Position numbers and translations under genes: made by a program
Part shown: positions 24,878 through 33,524 of the stretch, piece after piece
How the letters are laid out: every line of letters starts with the position of its first letter
Position numbering within the stretch: position 1 is the stretch's first letter
The notes under the pieces: model-generated
Database searches by the model: none
The model's input: the letters and a program-made list of their open reading frames with translations, nothing else
Told to the model about the DNA's origin: nothing
Assembly (NCBI RefSeq): GCF_002846415.1
Contig: NZ_PJMX01000001.1
Span: 930,001-994,000 of the forward strand
Source: Streptomyces sp. TLI_146
Lineage (GTDB): Bacteria > Actinomycetota > Actinomycetes > Streptomycetales > Streptomycetaceae
Length of the DNA: 64,000 nucleotides
Direction: 5' to 3'

Positions 24878-25333
24878 ATGACCACTGACTCCGTCTCAGG
24901 CGATGACATCTCCTCGCTGCCCCGCGCCGGGTTCGCCTTCCCGGGCCCGCTGCGTGACCAACTCGTTGCGGCCATCCTCGATGGCTCCAAGACCTCCACC
25001 ACCGGACTCGTGATCGATTACGAGCATGCAGGGGATCCGCTGCCGTCCATCGGGAGCCGCTCGGTGGTCGTCGATTCGGACGACCATCCGGTCGCGGTCA
25101 TCGAAGTCACCGGCGTGCGTGTCGTGCCGCTCGCGGAGGTGGATTTCGCTCATGTGGTGGATGAGGGGGAAGGCGACACCAGCATCGCCGGGTGGCGGGC
25201 GAACCACGAAGGGTTCTGGCACAGCGACGAAATGCGCGCAGCCTTGGCAGACCCGGAATTCACCGTGGACGACACGACCTTGGTGGTACTGGAACGCTTC
25301 CGTCTCGTGACCGACCTTCGCGCGGCTGGCTGA
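24878..25333 (+). CDS. ASCH domain protein
   Basis: A 151-aa cytoplasmic protein. The fold is recognisable from FPGPLRDQLVAAILDGSKTS, followed by TTGL, SIGSRSVVVDSDDHPVAVIEV and EGFWHSDEM, typical of ASCH (PUA-like) RNA-binding or nucleoside-modifying proteins such as the YqfB and ASCH-amidohydrolase group. The lysine of GSKTSTTG is conserved in the family. Its precise substrate is unknown. The ATG at 24878 lacks a good ribosome site (GGTGACCGT precedes), so a short or absent leader is possible. Confidence 0.82.
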   Translation: MTTDSVSGDDISSLPRAGFAFPGPLRDQLVAAILDGSKTSTTGLVIDYEHAGDPLPSIGSRSVVVDSDDHPVAVIEVTGVRVVPLAEVDFAHVVDEGEGDTSIAGWRANHEGFWHSDEMRAALADPEFTVDDTTLVVLERFRLVTDLRAAG

Positions 25334-25354
25334 CCCTCCGCACGGGCCGCGCGT

Positions 25355-27568
25355 CTATACGGGTACGGCGTACAGTCGCTCGAAGGTGCTGACGTAGACC
25401 AGGCCGTTCGCCACGGCTGGCGTGGACGCGGCCTCGTGGGTGGGGAACCTCCACCGCTGTTCGCCGGTCGCGGCATCCACCGCGTACAGGTACTTGTCGT
25501 CGCTGGCGGTGGCGACATACACCGCCCCGTCGCCGCCGACCGCCGGTGAGGAGGGGGCGCCGCCGACCGGGAAGACCCACCGCTGGTTTCCCGTGGCAGC
25601 GTCCAACGCGTGCAGCATCTTGCCACTGCCGCAGTAGTAGACCAACCCGCCGGACACCGCCACCGAGCGACCGCCGCCGCCGGGGAATTCCCACTTCCGC
25701 TTGCCGTTGGCGGCATCCACCGCGAAGAGGCTTCCACCGGAGGTGGTGCAGTACACCACGCCGTCACCGACTACAGGCCGCTCCGAGGACACGATTCCGA
25801 CGTCGGATCTCCACCGCTGCTCACCGGTGGCGGCGTCCAGCGCGTACAGCATCCCGTCACTGATCTTGCCGACGTACACCACCCCGTCAGCCACCGCCGG
25901 AGCGGCCCGGAAGGCCGTGGCGTCGGTACGGAACCTCCACCGCTGTCTGCCGTCGGTGGCGTCCACCGCGTACAGGTAGGTGTCGCCGCTGACGTAGGCC
26001 AGTCCGTCGGTCGCCCCCGGCGAATGCGCCTCCCCGCCGGTCGGGAAACTCCACCGCCGCTTGCCGGTGGCCGTGTCCACCGCGTACAACCGCTTGCCGC
26101 CGCAGACGTACACCAGCCCGCCGGACATGGCCAGTGACGAAGGCGCTTCGGCGTCCTCGACGGTGTCGAACTTCCACCGCTGCCTGCCCGTGGCGGCGTC
26201 CAGCGCGTACAGAAATGTTTCGCTGCCGCTCACGTACACCACGCCGCCGGACACCAGCGGTGTCGCGTAGATGGAGGCGCCGTCGGCGGATGTCCACCTG
26301 GGTTTGCGTCCGTCGCTCTTCACGAAGTACCAACCTGCGACGCTGAGTCCGCCTGCTGTGACGGTCCCGGCGAGGCCGAGCAGGGCCCGTCGGCGGGACA
26401 CTCCGGTGGGCCCGGCGGGTACAGCCGTGTTGGGCTGGGGCGCCCGGCGGGGAGAGTGCGCGTATGCGCGGGGGCCGACGACAGGAGCGGTCTCGGGGGA
26501 CGTATCAGGCGGCTGAGCAGTGGTAGCCGGAGACGTGTGGCGCGGCTGGGCATCCGTGCGGTCCTGCTCGGCGATGGTCCGCGCGGGCGGCACCGCGTCG
26601 GTGGCGGGTGGGGTGGCGCTCCGCGGTTCCGGGTCGGAGGTCCGCGCCGGTGTGGGGCGGGGTGGTGGCGAGGGTGCGGTGGTCCGCAACTGTACGGTCC
26701 GGGCGACGGCCTCCGGCATCCAATCGGCCTCGGTGGGGGCGACGGGGACGGCCCGGTCGCCTCCGGCCGACTCGGCCAGCTGGTGCAGCAGTTCGGCCGG
26801 GCTGGGCCGCCCTCCGGGGTCCTTCGTCAGACACCGTGCCACTATCGCTCGCACGGCCGCGGGCAGCCCGGTCAGGTCGGGTTCTTCGTAGACGGTACGG
26901 AAGTTCACGGCGTGCGCCGAGCCGGTGCCGAACGGCGCCGCGCCGGTGGCGGTGAACGTCAGCACCGCGCCCAGGGCGAACACGTCACAGGCCGGCCCCA
27001 CCGGCCGGGCGGTCAGTTGTTCAGGGGACATGAAGCCGGGGGTACCGGGCATCACGCCGGTCCGGGTCAGCACGCTCGCCTCGCCGGCCAGCGAGATCCC
27101 GAAGTCGATCACCCTGGGCCCGTCGGCGGCCAGGAGCACGTTCGACGGCTTGAGGTCCCGGTGGACCACCCCGGCCGCGTGGATGACCTCCAGCCCTTCG
27201 GCCAAACCTGCCGCCAGCGCCAGGACGGGCTCCAGCGGCCACGGCCCGTGCGCGGCCACCGCCTCCCCCAGCGACAGCCCCGGCACGTACACCGTGGCCA
27301 GCCACGCAGGCGCCCCCTCCGGATCGGCGTCCACCACTCCTGCCGTGAAAGCCCCGTTCACCCGCCTGGCCGCAGCCACCTCACGGGCGAACCTGCGCCG
27401 GAACTCCGCGTCCTCCGCGAGCTCGGGACGCACCACCTTCACGGCCACCGCACGCCCGCCGGGCGTGCGGCCCAGGTACACCCGCCCCATCCCGCCCGCG
27501 CCCAGTCGCGCCACGATCCGGTAGCGCCCCACCTGACGCGGGTCCCCCGCTTCCAGCGCCTCGAACAC
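25355..27568 (-). CDS. Ser/Thr protein kinase with external PQQ-type beta-propeller
   Basis: A 737-aa membrane protein from GTG 27568 (VFEALEAGDPRQVGRYRI, the usual start of this family). Kinase domain residues are GAGGMG 23-28, Lys44, HRDLKPSN with HRD 136-138, and DFG 155-157. A Pro/Thr-rich linker (300-385) leads to a membrane segment near 394-414, preceded by SRRRALLGL. Residues 420-737 contain about eight PQQ_2-like blades with LYALDAATGxxRW repeats, forming an extracytoplasmic propeller. The propeller is presumably a sensor or docking platform. The twin-arginine-like motif before the membrane helix could mean Tat-dependent insertion of a pre-folded propeller, which is speculative. Confidence 0.93.
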   Translation of the reverse strand: MFEALEAGDPRQVGRYRIVARLGAGGMGRVYLGRTPGGRAVAVKVVRPELAEDAEFRRRFAREVAAARRVNGAFTAGVVDADPEGAPAWLATVYVPGLSLGEAVAAHGPWPLEPVLALAAGLAEGLEVIHAAGVVHRDLKPSNVLLAADGPRVIDFGISLAGEASVLTRTGVMPGTPGFMSPEQLTARPVGPACDVFALGAVLTFTATGAAPFGTGSAHAVNFRTVYEEPDLTGLPAAVRAIVARCLTKDPGGRPSPAELLHQLAESAGGDRAVPVAPTEADWMPEAVARTVQLRTTAPSPPPRPTPARTSDPEPRSATPPATDAVPPARTIAEQDRTDAQPRHTSPATTAQPPDTSPETAPVVGPRAYAHSPRRAPQPNTAVPAGPTGVSRRRALLGLAGTVTAGGLSVAGWYFVKSDGRKPRWTSADGASIYATPLVSGGVVYVSGSETFLYALDAATGRQRWKFDTVEDAEAPSSLAMSGGLVYVCGGKRLYAVDTATGKRRWSFPTGGEAHSPGATDGLAYVSGDTYLYAVDATDGRQRWRFRTDATAFRAAPAVADGVVYVGKISDGMLYALDAATGEQRWRSDVGIVSSERPVVGDGVVYCTTSGGSLFAVDAANGKRKWEFPGGGGRSVAVSGGLVYYCGSGKMLHALDAATGNQRWVFPVGGAPSSPAVGGDGAVYVATASDDKYLYAVDAATGEQRWRFPTHEAASTPAVANGLVYVSTFERLYAVPV

Positions 27569-27831
27569 CCTTACCCCACAACCCCTTTGGCCTGCCGACG
27601 GGCCGACCCTCCGGCCCGGACGGAGAGAACCCACATGATGCCCGAATCCCCACCGGCGTGAAGACGGCCCCGCGCATTGCGTAGCACGAGCGGGACACGA
27701 GGGCGACACCCCGGAGACCGACGCCTCGGCCCGCCCACGGACAAGCCGCCGCATTGAGCAGCCTCAGTGATAATCTGCTGCACTGTCGACCTGCTCAGAG
27801 CTCTTCCCAACACGCGGAGGTACGAGCGCAG

Positions 27832-28536
27832 ATGACGGATTCGGCGGAGTTCTGGGACCGTCGGTACACCCACGGCGACCTCGGCTGGACGCTCGTACCC
27901 CATCCGCTGGCGGTCGCGGAGCTCGCGCTCGTACCGCCGGACACGTCCGCCGGGCCGAACGCGCCGGGATGCCAGGCCCTCGACCTCGGCGCGGGCGCCG
28001 GGCGCCATTCACTGTGGCTCGCCCGCCGCGGTTGGCGGGTGACGGCCGTGGACTTCTCCGCGACGGCTCTGGAGCGCACCCGGCGGCAGGCCACGGCCGA
28101 GGACCTGGAGGTGACGACCGTCCTCGCGGATCTGGCTTCCTACGAACCGCGGCAGAACGCCTTCGGCCTCGTCCTCGTCACCTACGTACACCCCGAACCG
28201 CCGCAACGGGCCGCGCTGTTGGCCCGTGCGGCCAAGGCGCTGGCTCCCGGCGGGCGGCTGGTCGTCGTCGGGCACCATCTCGACAACCTCGGCAGGGGCC
28301 TCGAAGGCCCGTCCGACCCGGAGCGGATGTTCACTCCGGAGCGCCTCTGCGCCGAGCTGCCGGATCTGCGCGTCGAACGGGCCGAGCGGGTGATCCACAC
28401 CGTCACCACCGCGTCGGGCGAGCGCGAGGCGTACGCCACCGTGATCCGGGCCGATCGCGCCACCGCCGACCGCCCGGGCCGGCCCGGGTCAGAGACCGGG
28501 CTGCCGCACCACGAGCCGTACCAGGAGATTCCGTAG
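27832..28536 (+). CDS. Class I SAM-dependent methyltransferase
   Basis: A 234-aa protein. ATG 27832 begins MTDSAEFWDRRY; GGAGG lies 11 bases upstream. Motif I is ALDLGAGAGRHSLWLA, the acidic strand-2 end is TAVDFSATAL, and motif III is KALAPGGRLVVVG. The WDRRY start and the HHLDN segment resemble TehB/thiopurine-type methyltransferases that detoxify small molecules. Its 3' end overlaps the convergent MarR gene by 48 bp, which is unusual and forces antisense pairing of the two messages. Confidence 0.87.
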   Translation: MTDSAEFWDRRYTHGDLGWTLVPHPLAVAELALVPPDTSAGPNAPGCQALDLGAGAGRHSLWLARRGWRVTAVDFSATALERTRRQATAEDLEVTTVLADLASYEPRQNAFGLVLVTYVHPEPPQRAALLARAAKALAPGGRLVVVGHHLDNLGRGLEGPSDPERMFTPERLCAELPDLRVERAERVIHTVTTASGEREAYATVIRADRATADRPGRPGSETGLPHHEPYQEIP

Positions 28537-28950
28537 GGCCTCACGCTCCTCGGCGGACAGGGGGCCGAGGAACTCCTGATGGACCTCGGCCAGCACCTCC
28601 TGCGCCTCCAGCAGGCGCGCGATGCCCTGTTCGGTCAGGTGCAGGGCCGACGTCCGGCGGTCGGGGCCGCGTCTGCGCTCCATCAGCCCCGTCCCCTCCA
28701 GCTTGTCGACCAGGGCGACGATGGTCGTGCGGTCGATCCGGAGCTTGTTGCCCACAGCCCGCTGGTTCAGTCCCGGTTCGGCCGCGACGACACTCAGGAC
28801 ACCGAATTGACGCATCGTCACTTGAAGGGCGCACAGGTTCCGTTCGGCACATTCCGTGACCGCCTGGGCGGCCTTGCGCAGCAGGAAGCCGTGCCACTGC
28901 TGAAGCCCTTCGAACAAAGGCCGGTCCCCAACGCCGAGTTCTCCGCTCAC
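28489..28950 (-). CDS. MarR-family transcriptional regulator
   Basis: A 153-aa protein starting at GTG 28950; longer frames upstream run through the operator and lack coding character. The winged helix-turn-helix is clear: RQFGVLSVVAAEPGLNQRAV, then GNKLRIDRTTIVALVDKLEG and the wing RRRGPDRRTSALHLT. The dimer helices lie at both ends. MarR proteins are repressors released by phenolics, drugs or oxidants. The divergent MFS transporter gene, 337 bp away with a perfect palindrome between, is the obvious target, giving an efflux switch. Confidence 0.9.
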   Translation of the reverse strand: MSGELGVGDRPLFEGLQQWHGFLLRKAAQAVTECAERNLCALQVTMRQFGVLSVVAAEPGLNQRAVGNKLRIDRTTIVALVDKLEGTGLMERRRGPDRRTSALHLTEQGIARLLEAQEVLAEVHQEFLGPLSAEEREALRNLLVRLVVRQPGL

Positions 28951-28992
28951 CGTCAATTTTTCCGGCCCCCTCGGATCCGACAGCGACACTGG

Positions 28993-29007
28993 CTGTCTTT
29001 CAGACAG
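28993..29007. promoter_or_regulatory. Palindrome upstream of the MarR gene (candidate operator)
   Basis: CTGTCTTTCAGACAG has perfect 6-bp arms (CTGTCT/AGACAG) about a 3-bp centre. It lies 42 bp upstream of the MarR start in the 337-bp divergent region, which otherwise holds only the MFS promoter. Size and position fit a MarR dimer site. Confidence 0.6.
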
Positions 29008-29139
29008 AACATCAACGCTGCCGCGGCCCGTCAAGCCTTCAACAGAGGGCACATATCCGTGACGAGCCGGACAAGTCGCCCGTAGCCTCAACTGGGTTTC
29101 CCACCAGAGCAGTTGGTTCTCGCGAGAGCCTCCCCCGCG

Positions 29140-29168
29140 TTGACGATTCCTCCTGCCGGTCCCATACT
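29140..29168 (+). promoter_or_regulatory. Promoter of the MFS transporter gene
   Basis: TTGACG and CATACT are separated by 17 bases, a good vegetative promoter reading toward the MFS gene with a leader of about 112 bases. A small dyad, TTCAT-TG-ATGAA, lies in the leader near 29193-29204. Confidence 0.65.
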
Positions 29169-29287
29169 GACCCATCAGGGTCTCTGACTATCAGCTTCAT
29201 TGATGAATCGGCCTTCGGGGACAGTCATGGAGGCAAGAGCGTGCGCAGCCGCGCCCGTCAGCAGGCCACCGGGCCGGAGGGAACACG

Positions 29288-30526
29288 ATGAACAAGCACG
29301 CCAACCACGCCCAGGACATGCGGCTGGTCTACGCCGGGTCCTTCCTCGGCAACTTCGACCGGATCGTGATCACACCACTGCTGCTGCCCGCGTCCAAGGG
29401 GCTGGGCGTCAGCGTCTCCCACGTCACGATCGCGCTCACGGTCTATCTGCTGCTGTTCGGCCTGATGCAGCCTGTGCACGGCCTCATCTCCGACGTATAC
29501 GGGCGCGTACGGGTCATGCGGGCCGCCCTGTTCGCCATGTGCGTCGCCGACCTGGTGTCCGCGCTCGCCCCCAACCTGGGCGTGCTCATCCTCGGACGCG
29601 CGCTCGCGGGCGCGTCGGCGGCCGCCCTGCTGCCCGTCATGGTGGCGTACGTGGGCGACCGGCTGCCCTTCGCCCAGCGGCAGCGGACCGTGGCGAGCGT
29701 GCTGGCGGCCGGGGCGGTCGGCACGGCCGCCGCGACCGTGGTCGCCGGTGTGTTCACCCACCTGTGGAGCTGGCGCGCGGCGATCCTGCTGGTCGCGATC
29801 TGCTCGCCGCTGCTCGCCCTCGCCTTCGGCCGTCTGCCGGAGGCCTCTGCCCCGGCGCCCAGCGGCACGAGCGTCAGGACCCGGCTCGGCATGGTCTTCC
29901 GTATCGGCTGGTTCCGGTTCCTCGTGGTGTTCGCGGTCTTCGAAGGCGCGGCCATGCTGGGCTTCTTCAACTTCTTCAACACAGCACTGCAGTCGGGCGG
30001 ACACAGCGTCGTGTACGCCGGTCTCGTCACCGGCAGCTACGGACTGGCCGCGGTGGCGGGCGGCGTGGCGGTGCGCACCCTGGGCAACCGGGTGTCGGCG
30101 GCGACCCATTTCGCCGTCGGCAGCGTCCTGCTCGGCGTGGGCTATCTGGTCTGCGTGCCCGCCCAGTCGATGGTGACCGTGCTGGCGGGCAGTGTGCTGT
30201 CCGGGCTCGCCTTCGCGCTGGTCCAGTCGACCGTGCAGACCTGGGGAACCGAGGTCGCGCCGCCCCAAGTACGCGGCATCGCCACCTCGTTGGTGGCGTG
30301 CGCGGTGTACACCGGGGCCGCGCTCAGTACGTATCTGGTGAGCGGGCTGGCGGACGACGAGCACTTCGGCACGCTCTTCGCGATCGCCGCCGCCGTCACC
30401 CTGCCCGTCGCCCTCGTCGGCCCGGTAGCCCGCGCGCGGTTCTCGGCCGCGCTGGTGGGGCGCCGCGAGCAGCCGCCCCACCCGGCCGAGGCGCCGCCGG
30501 CCCGTCCCGCCGGCCAGAACCCGTAG
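29288..30526 (+). CDS. MFS transporter (drug/efflux type)
   Basis: A 412-aa membrane protein with twelve likely helices, from ATG 29288 behind GGAGGG. The MFS motif A between helices 2 and 3 reads GLISDVYGRVRVMR. The helix-5 region LPVMVAYVGDRLPFAQRQR and the central loop after LAFGRLPEASAP are typical of the 12-helix DHA1 drug:H+ antiporters. The C-terminal tail is Pro/Ala-rich and cytoplasmic. It should export a small hydrophobic compound using the proton gradient, under control of the divergent MarR protein. Confidence 0.9.
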   Translation: MNKHANHAQDMRLVYAGSFLGNFDRIVITPLLLPASKGLGVSVSHVTIALTVYLLLFGLMQPVHGLISDVYGRVRVMRAALFAMCVADLVSALAPNLGVLILGRALAGASAAALLPVMVAYVGDRLPFAQRQRTVASVLAAGAVGTAAATVVAGVFTHLWSWRAAILLVAICSPLLALAFGRLPEASAPAPSGTSVRTRLGMVFRIGWFRFLVVFAVFEGAAMLGFFNFFNTALQSGGHSVVYAGLVTGSYGLAAVAGGVAVRTLGNRVSAATHFAVGSVLLGVGYLVCVPAQSMVTVLAGSVLSGLAFALVQSTVQTWGTEVAPPQVRGIATSLVACAVYTGAALSTYLVSGLADDEHFGTLFAIAAAVTLPVALVGPVARARFSAALVGRREQPPHPAEAPPARPAGQNP

Positions 30527-30550
30527 CGGCCCGGCCGGGGTTCGGGGCCG

Positions 30551-31030
30551 TCACGCGGCCACGGTGTCCCACGTCATCTGCGACGAAGGGCGGCGGGGGC
30601 GCTGAGGTGCGCGCTCGGCGAGCGTCGCCATCCAGGCGCCGATCTCCCGCAGCTCCTTGCGCCCGAGGGCGGCCCGTACGCGCGGGAACCAGCGGTGGTC
30701 CTCGGCGTCCATATGCCGTTCGACGATGTCCATCAGCAGCCGGGCCTTGGCATCGAAGCCGACGGCGTCGGGACGCATGTCGTACAGCTCGGCGGCCAGC
30801 ACGTCGGCGATGTGGTGTTCCTCCGTGAAATCCAGGATGTCCGGCTCGGTCTCCGGGACGAGGATGCCGACGCGCGGATACATGCCCTCCCGCTCGATGT
30901 ACGTGTACACGGTCAGCGCACGGAGGAAGGGCCCTATCAGCGAGGCGTCCCGCTCGGCTCGATAGGAGTGGATCAGCCGCCTGATCTCCTTGTGGCCTTC
31001 CCTCAGCATCACGATCGCGTCGGTGGACAT
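30551..31030 (-). CDS. Hemerythrin HHE-domain protein
   Basis: A 159-aa four-helix-bundle protein from ATG 31030. The metal ligands of the HHE fold are visible: His in REGHKEIRRLI, Glu in YIEREGMYP, the His pair in TEEHHIADVLA, and His/Glu/His in VERHMDAEDHRWFPRV. These would bind a di-iron centre that senses or buffers O2, NO or peroxide. The C-terminal 20 residues are Pro/Arg-rich. It converges with the MFS gene across a 24-bp gap. Confidence 0.9.
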   Translation of the reverse strand: MSTDAIVMLREGHKEIRRLIHSYRAERDASLIGPFLRALTVYTYIEREGMYPRVGILVPETEPDILDFTEEHHIADVLAAELYDMRPDAVGFDAKARLLMDIVERHMDAEDHRWFPRVRAALGRKELREIGAWMATLAERAPQRPRRPSSQMTWDTVAA

Positions 31031-31143
31031 GGGCAGCTCCCTGAGGCACAGGACTCACTTCCGTCCAGCCCCATACCCGGCGAACCGGATGATCACGCAC
31101 CGCTTTTCGGGGCGGCTCGCACATGTCCCGCCCGCGCGTCCCG

Positions 31144-31470
31144 TCACTTGCCGCCGAGTGCGCGCTTGAGCTGGGCCTTGTTCATGTCGGAGCGGCCGTG
31201 GATGTTGCGGCGCTGGGCCTCGGCGTAGAGCTGGTCGTACGTCGGTCCCTCGGAGCCGCTGTGCGAGCGCTGGCCCCCGCGCTTGGAGGACGACATGTCC
31301 TGCGTGGAGCTCTTACTGGCGGTCTTGGACTCGCCGGAGCGGGCGCGCTCCTTGTTGACGGTCCTGGCGGCGATCTCCTTGGCGCGCTTGGTGCTCTCGC
31401 CGCGCTGCTCGGCGCTCTCCTTGATGTGCTCGTACTGGCGTTCCCGCTTGGGGCTGGATCCACGAGGCAT
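31144..31470 (-). CDS. Small basic protein with Rho-N/SAP-like C-terminus ('plasmid stabilization'-type)
   Basis: A 108-aa very basic protein from ATG 31470 with GAGGAG upstream. The N-terminal 70 residues are a Lys/Arg/Ser/Glu-rich, probably helical or disordered tail (SSPKRERQYEHIKESAEQRG). The C-terminus, YDQLYAEAQRRNIHGRSDMN then KAQLKRAL, is a helix-extended-loop-helix (Rho N-terminal/SAP-like) nucleic-acid-binding motif. Streptomyces homologues are often labelled plasmid stabilization protein without proof. A chromatin- or RNA-associated role is inferred. Confidence 0.8.
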   Translation of the reverse strand: MPRGSSPKRERQYEHIKESAEQRGESTKRAKEIAARTVNKERARSGESKTASKSSTQDMSSSKRGGQRSHSGSEGPTYDQLYAEAQRRNIHGRSDMNKAQLKRALGGK

Positions 31471-31742
31471 GACGACTCCTCGACTACTCAGGGTGATGTG
31501 TCGCGTACGTACTCTCACCTTGTACTGGTGCGGTCGGCTCCGCAATCGGGCGCGGGCCGACGAGATTCGGCCGCCGGGACCGGGCCGGGGGTGGCTGGGT
31601 GGCCGACTCCCGGAGGATGTCTCCCTCGCGGTCGAACGTACGGTTCATGGTCACCGGGTGCCCCGCTGACGCCGGACGATGCGTCCGCCAGCTATCCAGC
31701 AGGGAGCCGCCCCTTCTTCTCCACGGCCGGTGGCACCGCGGT

Positions 31743-32651
31743 CTAGGGGCGCCCCATTGCCCGCAGGCTCCGGCTGGCGGTCGTGAGTGAACGGGGGCGT
31801 GGTGGGTTGCGCCACGGGTTGTCCTTGAGCAGGTCCTCGGCCGTGCCGATGGTCCAGCGGCGCGCGGTGAGGTCCGGGTCCGTGACGTCGGTCCAGGCCA
31901 GGGGCGCGGCGATCGGGGCTCCGGGAAGGGCCCGGACCGCGTAGGGGGCGACCGCGGTCTGCGCGTACGCGTTGCGCTGGACGTCCAGGTAGAGCCGGCC
32001 CCGGCGGGCCTTCTTCCTCGGCTCGGTGGTGAGTTCGTCGGGGTGGCGGGAGGCGAGCAGTTCGGCGGCGTCGTGGGCGAAGCCGCGTACCTCGTCGAAG
32101 GGCGCCCGGCGGTCGAGGGCCACGACGACGTGGAGGCCGCGCGAGCCCGTCGTCATCACGAGCGAGGGCAGATCCAGCTCCTCCAGCAGCTCGCGCAGGC
32201 CCAGTGCGGCCGTGCGGACCGGTTCGAAGTCGTCGCCCGAAGGGTCGAGGTCGAACACGAGCCGGTCCGGATGGTCGGGCCGGTCCGCCTTCGACAGGAA
32301 ACGGTGCGGGGTGACGCACGCCTGGCCGGCGAGGTAGAGCAGGGTGGCGGTGTCGTCGCAGACGGCATAGGTGACGGTGCCGTCCTCCTTGGGCAACTCG
32401 GCGCGGTGGATCCAGTCGGGGAAGTGGTCGGACACGGCCTTCTGCATGAAGGCGGGGCCGTCGATTCCGTCGGGGTGGCGTTCCAGCATGAGCGGACGGC
32501 CGCGCAGGTGGGGCAGCATGCGCTGGGCCACCGTGCGGTAGTACGCGGCCAGATCGGCCTTGGTGATGCCGTCCCCGGGGAAGAGGACCTTCTCCGGCCG
32601 GCTCACCTCCACGGTGTGTCCGCCCACCCGGAAGGTCTTCGTCGTGGTCAT
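31743..32651 (-). CDS. ligD: LigD-type NHEJ polymerase domain protein
   Basis: A 302-aa stand-alone polymerase/primase domain of LigD. It starts at ATG 32651 behind GGGAGGAC. The archaeo-eukaryotic primase motif I FDLDPSGDD (DLD at 134-136) gives the catalytic carboxylates. RPLMLERHPDGI, GPAFMQKAV and TTGSRGLHVVV are conserved LigD-Pol motifs. It fills gaps and adds ribonucleotides at broken ends during Ku-dependent non-homologous end joining. The phosphoesterase partner is encoded 25 bp upstream. Neither the ATP-dependent ligase domain nor Ku is in the window. Confidence 0.92.
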   Translation of the reverse strand: MTTTKTFRVGGHTVEVSRPEKVLFPGDGITKADLAAYYRTVAQRMLPHLRGRPLMLERHPDGIDGPAFMQKAVSDHFPDWIHRAELPKEDGTVTYAVCDDTATLLYLAGQACVTPHRFLSKADRPDHPDRLVFDLDPSGDDFEPVRTAALGLRELLEELDLPSLVMTTGSRGLHVVVALDRRAPFDEVRGFAHDAAELLASRHPDELTTEPRKKARRGRLYLDVQRNAYAQTAVAPYAVRALPGAPIAAPLAWTDVTDPDLTARRWTIGTAEDLLKDNPWRNPPRPRSLTTASRSLRAMGRP

Positions 32652-32676
32652 CGTGTCCTCCCGGGTGGTCGGCTGT

Positions 32677-33306
32677 TCACGACCGCTCCCCGTCCTGGTG
32701 CGCGGCTTCCGTCTCCACCTGCCCCAGCGTCCGGCCGGTACGAGCCGACCGGGCCCGCCTGGGGTCGGGCGTCCCGTCGGCGCGGGCATGTCCGTCGGTG
32801 TGCTTGACCAGCAGCCACGCCTCGCGCTCCCCGTCCTGCTCGGTGCGGAAGCGGGTGAGCGAGTAGCCGCCGTGCAGCTTGCGGCCGTGCAGGCTGAACG
32901 AGGCGTGGCCCTGTTCCAGCGCCCGGGTCAGGGGGATCTCCCGGCCGTCGCGGCCGGAGGAGAGGTTGCGGTAGGTGCCCTCGTCCCACACGATCACCGT
33001 GCCGCCACCGTATTCACCCTTGGGGATGACGCCCTCGAAGTCGCGGTACTCCAGCGGGTGATCCTCGGTCGGGGTCGCGAACCGCTTGTCGTGGGGGTCC
33101 TTCGACGGCCCTTTGGGAACGGCGAAGGACTTCAGGACCCCGTCGGCCTCCAGCCGGAAGTCGAAGTGCATGCTGCGCGCGTCGTGGATCTGCACGACGA
33201 ACGAGGGCTGCTCGGCGGGCTGCCGGGCCGCTCGTCCCCGGGGTTCGGCGGTCTTGGCGAAGTCGCGCCGCTGCTGGTAGCGCGCCAGCGCCTTCTTGGC
33301 CGACAT
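32677..33306 (-). CDS. LigD-type 3'-phosphoesterase domain protein
   Basis: A 209-aa protein matching the LigD phosphoesterase module: FVVQIHDARSMHFDFRLE with His41, Asp42 and His47 as metal/catalytic residues, then EDHPLEYRDFEGVIPKGEYG and WLLVKHTDG near the end. It removes 3'-phosphates or single 3'-ribonucleotides from broken ends so that the polymerase/ligase can act. It lies 25 bp upstream of the polymerase gene in one operon, a two-protein split of what mycobacteria encode as one LigD. The last 30 residues are basic and disordered. Confidence 0.92.
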   Translation of the reverse strand: MSAKKALARYQQRRDFAKTAEPRGRAARQPAEQPSFVVQIHDARSMHFDFRLEADGVLKSFAVPKGPSKDPHDKRFATPTEDHPLEYRDFEGVIPKGEYGGGTVIVWDEGTYRNLSSGRDGREIPLTRALEQGHASFSLHGRKLHGGYSLTRFRTEQDGEREAWLLVKHTDGHARADGTPDPRRARSARTGRTLGQVETEAAHQDGERS

Positions 33307-33524
33307 GGCAACCTCCTCACGCGCAGCCCCCTACGGGCGACCGCCGACGGGCCGGGCCGCGGTGTCAGGGCAGACCGGACGCCCCGGCTTCAAGTGTCGC
33401 TGCTCTACGGCGCGGCTTCCCGCCGCCGGGCTGTTTACGCGCACCACACTCGCCCGACCCGGCGAGGACGGGGCGTTCGCCCGCCCCTCACCCCAGGGCC
33501 TGGCCGAACGGGCCGTCCTCGAAC

